Shown: positions 43,136-52,184, counted from the stretch's first letter. The stretch is 64,000 bases of DNA from Bacillota bacterium (GCA_023413135.1 JAEZQK010000105.1:3878-67877); one strand, 5' to 3'. Program-made: numbers and translations. The notes: generated by a model not told the origin, from the sequence alone.

Positions 43136-44332
43136 ATGAGCGAAGCAAGCTACAAGCGGATAGAGGACAGGATTGACGAAATCTTTCCCGCGCTGTGTGC
43201 GTTGAGTTTGAATATCCACAGCCACCCGGAGCAATCCTTTCAGGAGCATTATGCCTGCGGCGAGCTTACGGCATTTTTAAAAGGCCTCGGGTTTGAGGTC
43301 ACGGGCAATTTGGGCGGGCTGGATACCGCCTTCCTGGCGGAAAAGAAAGGCTGCGGCGAAGGCCCCGCCGTTGCCTTGACGGCAGAGTATGACGCCCTGC
43401 CCATCGGCCACGCCTGCGGCCATAACCTGATCGCAGCGGCATCGGCCGGTGCCGCCGCGGGCCTTATCCATCTGATGGGGGAGATTCCAGGCACACTGAA
43501 AGTCATCGGCACCCCGGCAGAGGAAGGGGGCGGCGGCAAGGTCATCCTCTGCGATAAGGGCATTTTCCGGGATGTGGACTTTGCCATGCAGGTGCATCCC
43601 CACAAAATGAATATGATCAAGTGCGGCAGCCTGGCGGTAAGGACCATTGACGTGGCCTTTTACGGGCGCATGGCCCATTCCTCCCGTCCGGAGGAGGGCA
43701 TCAATGCGCTAAGCTCCCTTTTGCATACCTTTTCGGCCATTGACGCCCAGCGGGCGCTTTTACCCAATAAAACCAATATCAGCGGCATCGTAGTAGAGGG
43801 CGGCAAGGCCAACAACGTGATCCCGGATTACGCCTCCGCCAGCTTTTGCGTGCGGGCCTCCACTGTCGGAGATATGCAGGCGGCCCAAAAGGCGGTTGAA
43901 CGTGCGGTGGAGTCTTCGAACTGCCTCTTTGGCACCACCGGCAAGATCACTTACGGCATCCTGTATGCCGAGCGCTATCCCAACGGCCCCATGGATGAAA
44001 CGTACAAGGCCCATATGGAATCCTTTGGCGAGCAGGTCATCTATCCGCCGGCCAATATGAAGCTGGCCTCCTCCGACGTAGGCAATGTGAGCTTGGAAGT
44101 GCCCATGATCCAGCCCTATCTGTGCATCGGGGGCGCCGATGTGCACACCATGGATTTTGAACGGGCCGCCGCGACCCCCTTTGCCCAGGAGCAGATGAAA
44201 AAAGCCGCTAAGGCTTTGGCCCGCACGGCGTATGACCTGTTTGTGTCGGAGGAATTAAGGCAAAGGGCGCGCGAGGATTTTCAGGAGAATGTGCCCGGAT
44301 ATACCAGGGCTGAGCTGGGATACGGGGAATGA
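43136..44332 (+). CDS. M20 family amidohydrolase/aminoacylase
   Basis: A 398-residue zinc hydrolase of the M20D (amidohydrolase, AbgB/HipO-like) branch. The metal sites are GHACGHNLIAAAS (near residue 97), with Cys and His as ligands, and TPAEEGGGGK (near 124), with the catalytic Glu. A dimerisation insert follows, and the C-terminal ligand region is GGADVHTMD. Enzymes of this branch cleave N-acyl or N-aminobenzoyl amino acids, and some split dipeptides. It complements the D-specific deacylases, possibly on L-configured products. The upstream ribosome binding site is weak (GTGAG). The GntR gene follows after 28 bases. Confidence 0.83.
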   Translation: MSEASYKRIEDRIDEIFPALCALSLNIHSHPEQSFQEHYACGELTAFLKGLGFEVTGNLGGLDTAFLAEKKGCGEGPAVALTAEYDALPIGHACGHNLIAAASAGAAAGLIHLMGEIPGTLKVIGTPAEEGGGGKVILCDKGIFRDVDFAMQVHPHKMNMIKCGSLAVRTIDVAFYGRMAHSSRPEEGINALSSLLHTFSAIDAQRALLPNKTNISGIVVEGGKANNVIPDYASASFCVRASTVGDMQAAQKAVERAVESSNCLFGTTGKITYGILYAERYPNGPMDETYKAHMESFGEQVIYPPANMKLASSDVGNVSLEVPMIQPYLCIGGADVHTMDFERAAATPFAQEQMKKAAKALARTAYDLFVSEELRQRAREDFQENVPGYTRAELGYGE

Positions 44333-44360
44333 GAGCCATCATGCGCTGAAAGGGATTTGT

Positions 44361-45407
44361 ATGAAGCTGAACATAGACAAGAATGACAGGACACCTATCC
44401 ACCGCCAGATCATCGACCAGGTATGCTTCATGATCGACAGCGGGGCATTGCGGGGCGGCGACAAGCTGCCCACCGAGCGGGCGCTGAGCGAGCGGTACGG
44501 CGTATCCCGCGGCACGGTGAACACGGCCTACCTGGAGCTTTCTCGCATGGGCAAGATCCTTACCATTCAGGGCAGCGGCACGTATGTCACCAAGGTCCAC
44601 ACCGATGTGGAGCAGGGTTATATCCGCAGCCAGATCGATGTGCTGCTTCATGATGCCGCTTCAGTCGGCATATCCGACGGCAAGGTGCTGGATCTTTTGG
44701 ACCAGGAGATCCGCCGCCGCAGGCGTGGCTTCACCCAGGTGCACGCGGCCTGGATCGGCTGCTGCGTGGAGGTGCTGCGCATGACGGAGCATACGCTTTC
44801 CAGCGTGCCCCTGGTGCATATTACAAGCTTCCATATTGACGAGGTGCTCAAAAACCCCAAGCTGCTGGATGATGATTTTGATTTGATCGTTACCACCGAG
44901 TATCCCTATGACGCCCTTTTGCACGCCGTGCCTATGCAGGCGGACAAGATCGTACGGGTTACTTTGAGCATTGATGAAGAATCGGCCTTTGCCCTGGCCT
45001 CCATCGTCAAGGGCCGGCAGGCGCTGATGTACGGCGTGGAGCAGTTGTTTGTGGACACGGTGCGCCAGAAGCTGGACCTGTCCTCCAATCTCAACAACTG
45101 CCTGTATTTTGCCAAGAATGCCCCCGGCGTGCTAAAGGCCCTGGAGGGAAGCGAAGTGCTGATCCTGCCGGAAAAGGGCCTGCTGTACGACCAGGAGGAG
45201 CTTTTGCAGGCCGCCAGGGACTTTGTCCAGAAGGGCAAGGAAGTACTGTACATCTCATACCATGTGGACCGGGGCAGCGTGATCCATTTTGAATCAGTTG
45301 TCAAACAATGCTGGATTGAAAAATGCCGTACCGGCATTACGAATTTGGCAGAAATACCGGAATATCACAAGGGTGATCAAAAGAAGCACCACGAGAACAG
45401 GTTTTGA
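44361..45407 (+). CDS. GntR-family transcriptional regulator with novel C-terminal domain
   Basis: A 348-residue regulator. Residues 1-75 form the GntR winged helix (PIHRQIIDQV, GDKLPTERALSERYGVSRGT and IQGSGTYVT). The remaining 270 residues do not resemble the FadR, HutC or aminotransferase-type effector domains. They are alpha/beta with repeated hydrophobic strands (FDLIVTTEYPYDALLHAV, EVLILPEKGLLYD, EVLYISYHVD) and could be a periplasmic-binding-like sensor, but I do not recognise it. It is the last gene of the operon and most likely senses a substrate or product of the D-peptide pathway and controls the promoter before 25667. The ATG at 44361 has AAAGGGA 7 bases upstream. Confidence 0.82.
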   Translation: MKLNIDKNDRTPIHRQIIDQVCFMIDSGALRGGDKLPTERALSERYGVSRGTVNTAYLELSRMGKILTIQGSGTYVTKVHTDVEQGYIRSQIDVLLHDAASVGISDGKVLDLLDQEIRRRRRGFTQVHAAWIGCCVEVLRMTEHTLSSVPLVHITSFHIDEVLKNPKLLDDDFDLIVTTEYPYDALLHAVPMQADKIVRVTLSIDEESAFALASIVKGRQALMYGVEQLFVDTVRQKLDLSSNLNNCLYFAKNAPGVLKALEGSEVLILPEKGLLYDQEELLQAARDFVQKGKEVLYISYHVDRGSVIHFESVVKQCWIEKCRTGITNLAEIPEYHKGDQKKHHENRF

Positions 45408-45425
45408 GGATTCTTTGCGGTTGGT

Positions 45426-46031
45426 TCATTCCACCCTTTTCAAAAACAGCCGGATGTCCTTTTCCTCGGCATCCCTGTCATAACCCAGCCTTCCAAGCCT
45501 GTCGCACAGGCCAAGGAGGGCGATTTCTTTTTGTTCCCCAAAGGTTTTCATTCCAGGAATATCCGAAAACGGCAGGCCTTTTACCACATACAGGATCTGC
45601 ATGTGGTAAAGGATCAGGGAATACACCCGGTCTATGAAAGGCTCATCCTCCGAGAAAAGGGAAAGAAATTCCCTTGCCAGTTTGGCGCCCACCTTGTCAT
45701 GATCATAGGAGGTGATTTTGCCTTTTCTTTTTCTGGTGGTGGCCGGTTTTCCTATATCGTGAAGCAAAGCGGCCCACATAAAGGCCCTTGCGTCTTTGCT
45801 TTGATCCCTTCGTATGGCGGCCTGATCCACCACCAGCATGGTATGGTTCCACACGTTGCCTTCCGGATGGTAGACGGGGGATTGATCCGCGCCTTTCAGA
45901 TCCAGCAAAAGGCGGAAGGGGGGATCCTTAAAATCCGGCCGGCCGGCAAGGCTGTTCAGATAATCGGACGGCTTTTCATCCGCAAGCAGATGGGATTCTA
46001 TGGCTTCAAACAATTCCTGCATTGCATGCAT
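45426..46031 (-). CDS. HD-domain phosphohydrolase
   Basis: A 201-residue protein with the HD metal-binding motif. VWNHTMLVVDQA supplies the first His, LLHDIGKPATT the HD pair and DHDKVGAKLAREFL the following ligand. This order matches the HDc domain of tRNA nucleotidyltransferase-like and nucleotidase-like phosphohydrolases. It probably hydrolyses a nucleotide or cyclic nucleotide using divalent metal. It is convergent with the GntR gene (18 bases) and precedes no other gene on its strand. The start at 46031 is uncertain because no clear ribosome binding site precedes it; Met-4 is an alternative. Confidence 0.8.
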   Translation of the reverse strand: MHAMQELFEAIESHLLADEKPSDYLNSLAGRPDFKDPPFRLLLDLKGADQSPVYHPEGNVWNHTMLVVDQAAIRRDQSKDARAFMWAALLHDIGKPATTRKRKGKITSYDHDKVGAKLAREFLSLFSEDEPFIDRVYSLILYHMQILYVVKGLPFSDIPGMKTFGEQKEIALLGLCDRLGRLGYDRDAEEKDIRLFLKRVE

Positions 46032-46140
46032 GACGGAAGTATGTATCCGGAACGGGGGAGTCCAAATACATGGCTCCTCTCTTTTTTATTGGGTATGGTC
46101 TATTTTTGTCTTTGGATATTGATTTTATGAATAACGAAAT

Positions 46141-47565
46141 TCATTCTTCGATCCATTCAATGCCGGCAAGCTTTGTTAACATTACGCTGTCCCCCGCAAA
46201 CCGGACCTGGATCTGTGCATCCGGGGGAAGATCAGGCAACAGCAGGGAAAACGCGCCATCTTGATGTGCGCCCGGTATGCCGGGCATGCCGGCGTATTTG
46301 GCTTCCCATACGGGGAAGGCGCGGTAGTATGCGCTGCCCTCCGCAGCCGTGATGGAAACGGAGCATTCCGTCATCCGGTCCACCGAACCTAAAGAATAGC
46401 CCCATACCCGGACCCCGTCGCTAGTGGAAACGGCGTATGCATGAAGCGCCGCTGAGCCGCCCGTATTCTCCCACGGACTGCAGGGCCTTGCCATCATCAC
46501 CGGCGCGCCGGACAAAAGCTCCGGAAGCCGCCGCTCCACGATTTCCAGTACCACCGCGTCGGTATTCTTCACATTAAGCAGGGGCAGGGGCATCTGCCGC
46601 TTATATTGTACGTTTGAAAAAGCGTTGGAAAGATAGTGGATCAGCGCATTGCTGAACGAATCCCGAAGCACCAAAAGGTTCAAAGCGGTTTTTCCGCCTG
46701 TGGTGGTGATATTAAGGTCTTCCAAGGAACGCATCCGGCCCTTGACGGTGTAGGCAGGCTCCGCATCGCCGTAATACCACTGGTCCTCCTTGGGCGTGTT
46801 GGCCGGATAGATCATCTGGCTGAGGTCTCCGGTCCAATCGCGGAGTACCGATCCCGGATCAGATAGATCAGGCAAAGCAACGCTTGTTTCCGTAACCTCC
46901 GCAAGGGTAGAAAGCATCGCATGCGCTGCCAGCCGCGCGCCGGAATTGTTCCAGTGGGTGTCTGTCTTGTGGTACAGCAAACGCTCCTGCCGGGCCCGGT
47001 TTTTTAAAAGTGTTGTCAGGTCCACATAGTGCGTGGCCTCCATGGCCTGCAGCCGCTGGGCATTGCCCGGCCCGTTGCGCCTGGGATAGTTTGATGGCAT
47101 ATAATCGGGGTATACCGTGCTTTTGTTGGGCGCGATCGCCACGATGAAGGGGATACCTTCCTGCGCAAGACTGTCATCCAGCTCGCGCATCACCGTGTTC
47201 AGCCTGTACAACTGGTTTTCGGTAAAGGCGCTTTCGCCTGTAAAATCGGGTACCGTCTCCTGAAAATACAGCCAGCCATCTGACCCGATGATCACCTGCT
47301 TGTCCGAGGCGGTTTGTATGCCCGCCAGCGCCCGGCTCCGAAGAGTTACCAGCTCGTCGCGCCATGCGGCATGGTCTTTGAGCCAATCCTCAAAAGCCTT
47401 TGGAAAAGACAGGTTCAGCTTGTTATTGATAATCAGTTGGGGGAATTCCGCCAGCACCCGTTTTTGTTTTGATCCGTCGCTTGCATAAAAGGGCATGCCG
47501 AGTGCGCAGGCTGCGCTGATCACAAGGAAAAGGACACAATAGGTGATTTTCAAAAGACGCCGCAT
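46141..47565 (-). CDS. AlgJ/AlgX-like SGNH-type O-acetyltransferase partner
   Basis: A 474-residue protein with one N-terminal membrane anchor (about residues 5-24) and a large extracellular domain. The motif LYHKTDTHWNNSGARLAAHA, at about residues 193-212, contains the DTHW catalytic Asp-His of the AlgJ/AlgX/PatB fold. SDGWLYFQE, near 90, and LRDSFSNALIHYL, near residue 303, are the other family blocks, the latter with the nucleophile Ser. Such proteins transfer acetyl groups brought across the membrane by an MBOAT protein onto an extracellular polysaccharide. The MBOAT gene is directly upstream, 12 bases away on the same strand. AGGAGGAG precedes the ATG. The target polymer is unknown. Confidence 0.82.
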   Translation of the reverse strand: MRRLLKITYCVLFLVISAACALGMPFYASDGSKQKRVLAEFPQLIINNKLNLSFPKAFEDWLKDHAAWRDELVTLRSRALAGIQTASDKQVIIGSDGWLYFQETVPDFTGESAFTENQLYRLNTVMRELDDSLAQEGIPFIVAIAPNKSTVYPDYMPSNYPRRNGPGNAQRLQAMEATHYVDLTTLLKNRARQERLLYHKTDTHWNNSGARLAAHAMLSTLAEVTETSVALPDLSDPGSVLRDWTGDLSQMIYPANTPKEDQWYYGDAEPAYTVKGRMRSLEDLNITTTGGKTALNLLVLRDSFSNALIHYLSNAFSNVQYKRQMPLPLLNVKNTDAVVLEIVERRLPELLSGAPVMMARPCSPWENTGGSAALHAYAVSTSDGVRVWGYSLGSVDRMTECSVSITAAEGSAYYRAFPVWEAKYAGMPGIPGAHQDGAFSLLLPDLPPDAQIQVRFAGDSVMLTKLAGIEWIEE

Positions 47566-47577
47566 GGTGCGCTCCTC

Positions 47578-48990
47578 CTAAAACCGGAAATAAATAAACG
47601 GGTTGTGGGATGAAGCGGTGAGGGAAGCAATGCACACTAAAAGCAGTGCCAATGTCGCGGCATAAGCGGCCCCGCCGGCGGCGGCGCCGATATAAGGACG
47701 CCGGGAGAGGTGTTCTTCCGCCTTTTTGAGGAAGGGTGTGGAGCCAATCACCGCTGCAGCAAATACGATCAGGGCATGCGGCGTCAGAAGCTTTGCCAGC
47801 AGGGTTTGCTGGGCAACCGTAACATGCCAGCCAACAAACATGCTCTTTAATACATCCAGCGCCTGGGCAAAGGACCCGGCACGGAAGAACACAAACAGAA
47901 GAACCGTAGCCATCAACACATACAGGTGGCCCAGCCACTTGAAGCGCGCCTTCCATTTATCCACCGGCAAAATCCCGTATGTCTCCAAAAGGAGCAGGAG
48001 CCCGTGCCCCAGGCCCCAGACGACAAACGTCCATTGCGCGCCGTGCCACAGGCCTGTGAGGAAAAACACCAGCAGCCGGTTAAGGCCCGTGCGCCATTTG
48101 CCTTTGCGGTTGCCGCCCAGGGGGATGTATACATATTCCCGAAACCAGGTGGACAGGCTGATGTGCCACCTTTGCCAGAAGACGCGGATGGAAGAAGATG
48201 TATAGGGGTACCGGAAATTTTCCAGGAATGTGAAGCCCAGCATATGCCCCATGCCGATGGCCATGTCGGAATAGCCGGAAAAGTCAAAATAAATCTGCGC
48301 CGCGTAAGCTACAGCGCCCATCCAGGCCAGGGAAGCATTTAGCCCCCCCAGCGGCACGGCGTACACCTCATCTGCGATCACGGCCAGAACGTTGGCTATC
48401 AGAAGCTTTTTGGAAAGGCCTACGATAAACCTACGGATTCCTTTTGCCGCGCCGTTAAGATTCACTTTGCGATGGTCCAGGGAAGCTTCGATATCATGGT
48501 AATTAACGATGGGCCCGGCGATGAGCTGCGGAAACAGGGAGATGTAGAGCAGCAGCTTCACAAAGCTTCTTTGAGGCGGGTTGACGCCCCTGTATACATC
48601 GATGGAATAGCTCATGGCCTGGAAGGTGAAAAACGAAATCCCGATAGGCAGCGCTATGCCGGTAAGCGGGATGCTGGTCTTAAGCACAGCGTTGACGGTT
48701 GTGATGAGAAAGTCGGCATACTTATAAAGGCACAATATGCCTATGTTTAATACCACGGTGACGATCAGCAGCGCCTTGCGCTTTTTGACTTTATGAAAGG
48801 TGCGGGACAGGAGATAATTGATCAGCGCACAGGCGATCATCAGCAGCACATAGACTGGCTCGCCCCAGGCGTATGCCACAAGGCTTACCAGCAGCAAAAA
48901 GTAGTTGCTGAGGCGGCTGGGCAGCCACAGGTTGACAAGGAAGACTACCGGCAGGAAGATAAAGACAAACAGAATCGAACTGAAAACCAC
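47578..48990 (-). CDS. MBOAT-family membrane O-acyltransferase (AlgI-like)
   Basis: A 470-residue polytopic membrane protein with about ten transmembrane segments. The MBOAT signatures are present: RRWHISLS-type segment (FWQRWHISLSTWFREYVYIP, near residue 285) and GLWHGAQWTFVVWGLGHG near residue 325, whose His is the expected catalytic residue. It moves acetyl groups from cytoplasmic acetyl-CoA to the outer face for the AlgJ-like partner. I place the start at GTG 48990, which gives the typical MVFSSILFVFIFLP opening with GGAGGT 11 bases upstream; the TTG at 48999 is too close to that site. The small secreted protein gene lies 38 bases upstream. Confidence 0.88.
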   Translation of the reverse strand: MVFSSILFVFIFLPVVFLVNLWLPSRLSNYFLLLVSLVAYAWGEPVYVLLMIACALINYLLSRTFHKVKKRKALLIVTVVLNIGILCLYKYADFLITTVNAVLKTSIPLTGIALPIGISFFTFQAMSYSIDVYRGVNPPQRSFVKLLLYISLFPQLIAGPIVNYHDIEASLDHRKVNLNGAAKGIRRFIVGLSKKLLIANVLAVIADEVYAVPLGGLNASLAWMGAVAYAAQIYFDFSGYSDMAIGMGHMLGFTFLENFRYPYTSSSIRVFWQRWHISLSTWFREYVYIPLGGNRKGKWRTGLNRLLVFFLTGLWHGAQWTFVVWGLGHGLLLLLETYGILPVDKWKARFKWLGHLYVLMATVLLFVFFRAGSFAQALDVLKSMFVGWHVTVAQQTLLAKLLTPHALIVFAAAVIGSTPFLKKAEEHLSRRPYIGAAAGGAAYAATLALLLVCIASLTASSHNPFIYFRF

Positions 48991-49028
48991 GGTGCCCAAC
49001 CACCTCCGCCTGCATTATTCAAACCGCC

Positions 49029-49595
49029 TCAAGGTGCTGCCGGGTGCGTTACGTTGGTGGGGTAGTAGATATCGATGCTGACAATGATATCATCCGCGAC
49101 TTCAAACATGATGCAGGGGCTGACGTAGTCGCCCTCGATTCCGGATATGGAATAGGTGAGGATGGTCTCTCCCTCCCAGTAGCAGCGGCCGCCGTAAGCG
49201 GTTTTCAGCATTTCCAGCGTATCGCCAACACGGATGCCGCGGGAGGTGGCATAGGTGCTGTCTGTCATTTGAAGCTCAAACCAGATATCCTGCTCACCCA
49301 CAGGGTTTGTAAAAACAGACAGGCCCGTATAGGCGAATTCCTTGTCTTCGCCTACGAATACGCAACTGGGCGCCGCGTTCAATTCAAGGGGCTCGCCCAG
49401 GACTTCATGAAGCACTTGGAAGTCGCTCAAAATGGGATACCATGTATCGTTCAGGAACAGCCCCATGTCCTTCTCTATGGACATGATTTCGCCGGGCTCC
49501 GGCGGGATAAAGGCCGCAGGCTCTTGTGCCAAAGCATTTCCGGCGGCCGCAAGCAACATCAAAACGGCCAGCAGCAGAAGGGTATATTTTTTCAT
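49029..49595 (-). CDS. Small secreted protein of unknown function
   Basis: A 188-residue protein with a signal peptide at residues 1-21 (LLLLAVLMLLAAAGNALA, cleavage before QEP). The mature part is acidic and mixed alpha/beta. It contains SRGIRVGDTLEMLKTAYG near residue 128, a pattern (G-x-x-V/I-G-D-T-x-x-x-V/L) seen in diverse secreted or lipoprotein beta-sheet domains. Two Cys residues may form a disulfide. I do not recognise a named family. The ATG at 49595 is favoured because AAAGGA lies 9 bases upstream; the longer frame includes low-complexity antisense of the next gene. It sits between the acetylation pair and an L,D-transpeptidase on the same strand, so it probably works at the cell envelope. 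Confidence 0.7.
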   Translation of the reverse strand: MKKYTLLLLAVLMLLAAAGNALAQEPAAFIPPEPGEIMSIEKDMGLFLNDTWYPILSDFQVLHEVLGEPLELNAAPSCVFVGEDKEFAYTGLSVFTNPVGEQDIWFELQMTDSTYATSRGIRVGDTLEMLKTAYGGRCYWEGETILTYSISGIEGDYVSPCIMFEVADDIIVSIDIYYPTNVTHPAAP

Positions 49596-49629
49596 ATGCA
49601 TCATTCCTTTGCTATCTTGAGCATAGTCT

Positions 49630-51648
49630 TCAGGGCTGCACGGATGATTCCGGCGTTGCCTCGGGTTCGGATGTGGGTGTGGGTTCCGGCACAGGCGTGG
49701 GTTCCTGCGTTGCCGTAGGCTCCGGCGTAGGTGCAGGCGTCGGTTCCGTAGTTTGTGTCTCCGTGGGCGCGGGTGTTGGCTCGGCGGTTGGCGTCGGTTC
49801 ACCGGAAGGCGTTGGTTCACCAGAGGGTGTCGGCTCACCGGAGGGCGTCGGTTCCAAGGTGGGAGAAGGCTCCGGTGATGCGGTGTCCGTCGGCGCCGGC
49901 GTCGGCGTTGCGGGATTTACAACAGTAACCGTAAGCGTGCGATAGATGCCGTTTACATCATTGGCGGTTACCTTGATTTTGACGGTGCCTTCACTCTTGG
50001 CCGTAATGGTGCCACTGGTGCTGACAGATGCGTTATCAGCGTTTTCGGAGGCATATGTGAACCCCTGCGTCGTATTGTCGCTGGGCACGATATTCGATAC
50101 GGCTATTTTGAGCGTTTCGCCAACAACCATATTGACTGCTGTCTTGCCCAGGGAAAATGAGGTGATGGGGATCTCGGGCGATGCACCCGGATCGGTAGGA
50201 TCATACGTTTGGGTACTGTCGATTTTTGCGGGGCGCGATGCTTCATACTTGGAATCGTTGGCGATGATGATCTTTGTGCCCACCGGACAATTGTAATAGA
50301 CCCATGCCGCCGCCGAGCAGGTGGTGCGCAGGCAGCCCGCAGAGCTGGAGGTACCAATTTCGTTATAGCTGCCCGGCAGCATTTTGTTGGAGTCTTTCGC
50401 ACTGTACAAAGGCCCGTGGATATACAGCCCCCCGGAATGCCTGCTGGCATAGGGAGAATACGCGTTGCCGCTCCAGGAATGCCAGCGTTCCTTGGATTCT
50501 ATGGTGTAGGTACCCGCACGGGTTTGGCCGGCCTTGCCGATGCCGGTGGAGAACTTCCGGACCACCCTGGTATATTCATTGTTGGAGTCAAGCCCCAGGA
50601 TGGCGATGGTGTAGCTTTCTTTGGATACGTAAATCACATAAGGGTTTAATGGCGTCGGTTTGGGCGTAGGCGTTGCCACTTTGGTAGCGGTGGGCGTTTT
50701 TGTGGGCGATGCGGGATTGTCCGTATTTCCGGGGGCCTTTGTGGGCTTCCTGGTCGGTTTGGGTGTTGCGGTTTGTTCCGCATTTGCCGCCGTTTGGGGC
50801 ACAAGCGACAGGAAGATGCCGTTTTCCGATTTCGTCAGCGTTACAGCCGTTCCAAATGTATCGCCAACCAATTCGCAAAGCTCCTCCATTGCCTTTTGCG
50901 GATCGACTTCCACATTGAAGGTGGCAACGCAGGCGTTTTTCAATTGCAGCCACGATTCGGCTGTCCCTTCCAAGAGCATTGCGTCCTTCATGGTATTAAG
51001 GAAAGGAACGGTCGCTTCCCGGCTTTCAGGCGCGAATATCTGGTACAAGAAGGTATTGGTCAGCGTATGCTGGGCGGATACTTCATCCACCAAAATTTCA
51101 CCGTCCGGCGTGCTCACAATGGTGATGGCGAAGGTCTCATCGCCCGGGAGGAATGTGTCTTCCAGCTTTAGGCCAAATACCTCAAACGCGCTTTTCATAT
51201 AGGAGGGCAGGGCGGTGCTCTGCTCGAATATAGGCGCGGCTTTTCCTTCTTGTACGGCAGCCGTGAAGATGCCGATGAGCTTTTCAGCCTGCTCATCGCT
51301 TGTGTCCATTTCATTCAGGCAGCGCAAAAAGGCAAATTCATACGCCGACAGTGAACGCAAAAACGCAGCTTCTTCCAGGCTCAGCGTTTCACCGATTTCA
51401 ACTTTCGCCAGGAACGTCTGCGTGGCGCTCCAGATGCGAACCATCATCGCGCTATCCCGCGTGGACAAATAAGAAAAGAACGCATCAAAAATGCTTGTTT
51501 CTTTTCCTACCGACTTGTTTTCTTCGGCGAAGAGCTCCTCCCCTGCGGAGCCTGGTGCTGTCTCCGCCTGCGTTATCACTGTATATTGAGAGAACGCCAA
51601 TATGCAGATCAGCATCAAGGATACAAAAATTCGTAATCCATTCTTCAT
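49630..51648 (-). CDS. Secreted L,D-transpeptidase with Big_2 domain and Ser/Thr/Pro-rich tail
   Basis: A 672-residue exported protein. The signal peptide is at residues 1-28. About 30-290 is a helical/beta region of unknown type, and a TPTPKPTRKPT-like linker follows. The L,D-transpeptidase (YkuD) catalytic domain spans about 340-480, with HGPLY and SSSAGCLRTTCSAA giving the catalytic His and Cys. A bacterial Ig-like Big_2 domain follows at about 500-580. The last 85 residues are repeats rich in Pro, Thr and Glu, including three tandem EPTPSG units. It makes or remodels 3-3 peptidoglycan crosslinks, or attaches proteins. The long disordered tail probably spans the wall. GAGGCTGATGT precedes the start. 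Confidence 0.87.
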   Translation of the reverse strand: MKNGLRIFVSLMLICILAFSQYTVITQAETAPGSAGEELFAEENKSVGKETSIFDAFFSYLSTRDSAMMVRIWSATQTFLAKVEIGETLSLEEAAFLRSLSAYEFAFLRCLNEMDTSDEQAEKLIGIFTAAVQEGKAAPIFEQSTALPSYMKSAFEVFGLKLEDTFLPGDETFAITIVSTPDGEILVDEVSAQHTLTNTFLYQIFAPESREATVPFLNTMKDAMLLEGTAESWLQLKNACVATFNVEVDPQKAMEELCELVGDTFGTAVTLTKSENGIFLSLVPQTAANAEQTATPKPTRKPTKAPGNTDNPASPTKTPTATKVATPTPKPTPLNPYVIYVSKESYTIAILGLDSNNEYTRVVRKFSTGIGKAGQTRAGTYTIESKERWHSWSGNAYSPYASRHSGGLYIHGPLYSAKDSNKMLPGSYNEIGTSSSAGCLRTTCSAAAWVYYNCPVGTKIIIANDSKYEASRPAKIDSTQTYDPTDPGASPEIPITSFSLGKTAVNMVVGETLKIAVSNIVPSDNTTQGFTYASENADNASVSTSGTITAKSEGTVKIKVTANDVNGIYRTLTVTVVNPATPTPAPTDTASPEPSPTLEPTPSGEPTPSGEPTPSGEPTPTAEPTPAPTETQTTEPTPAPTPEPTATQEPTPVPEPTPTSEPEATPESSVQP

Positions 51649-51676
51649 ACATCAGCCTCATTTCGTAATTTTTCTC

Positions 51677-51709
51677 ATTATATCACAACTATTTCCTTTA
51701 TATAGTTGT
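51677..51709 (-). promoter_or_regulatory. Probable promoter and operator of the L,D-transpeptidase gene
   Basis: On the minus strand TATAAT occupies 51677-51682, about 30 bases before the start codon. Immediately upstream ACAACTAT (51685-51692) and ATAGTTGT (51702-51709) form an 8-base inverted repeat in the spacer and -35 region, where a repressor would block RNA polymerase. The -35 hexamer itself is poor. Confidence 0.5.
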
Positions 51710-51938
51710 AATAATTGGCAACTGGATGCTGTGGGAAGGAGGACGGCAGGCTGTGACAGAAGGCCTACAGCAACAGGGAAAAACAGATGCGTTTCCAAGA
51801 CAACACAGTCTGCCGTCCCCTGTGTTCGTAAGCAAGTCATAATAATTGTGCCATAACCTATGACAGCGGACACTACCCTTGATAAGCATCTTATAATATG
51901 ATAATAATAGGTGGGAGAGCTGAAATGACACAGCAAAC

Positions 51939-52134
51939 GTGTCACGGGGACGGTTTTCTCGTATTGCAAAAGTAAAAAACAGTCATGAGCTGCAAAACAT
52001 AGAAGCAAAAGAACGGAATTGGATAATAAAAGAGCTGAAAGCCGCCGGGTTATCCATCCGGTAGATAGAACGGTGACCAGAATGAACCGTGGAATTATAT
52101 TCAGGGCGTGACGAGAGAAACGTCCCCGTGACAC
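51939..52134 (+). mobile_element. Decayed RAYT-type (REP-associated transposase) element
   Basis: GTGTCACGGGGACGG at 51939-51953 and CGTCCCCGTGACAC at 52121-52134 are terminal inverted repeats; the full 24-base ends match with a few differences. Between them, about 51985-52105, a frame-broken remnant reads like the C-terminus of IS200-like REP transposases: ELKAAGLSIR, a stop, then MNRGIIFRA. The element is clearly dead, since the Tyr and HUH regions are missing. The flanking 51710-51938 shows no gene. Confidence 0.6.
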
Positions 52135-52184
52135 TTGTCCAACAGATAATTGTTAAAGCCAATTTCACTAATAATAATAGTTTT

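Noticed and set aside
49790..49860. Short-period DNA repeats that at first glance resemble an array
   Set aside because: They encode the EPTPSG-type tail of the L,D-transpeptidase; there are no unique spacers, so this is not a CRISPR array.
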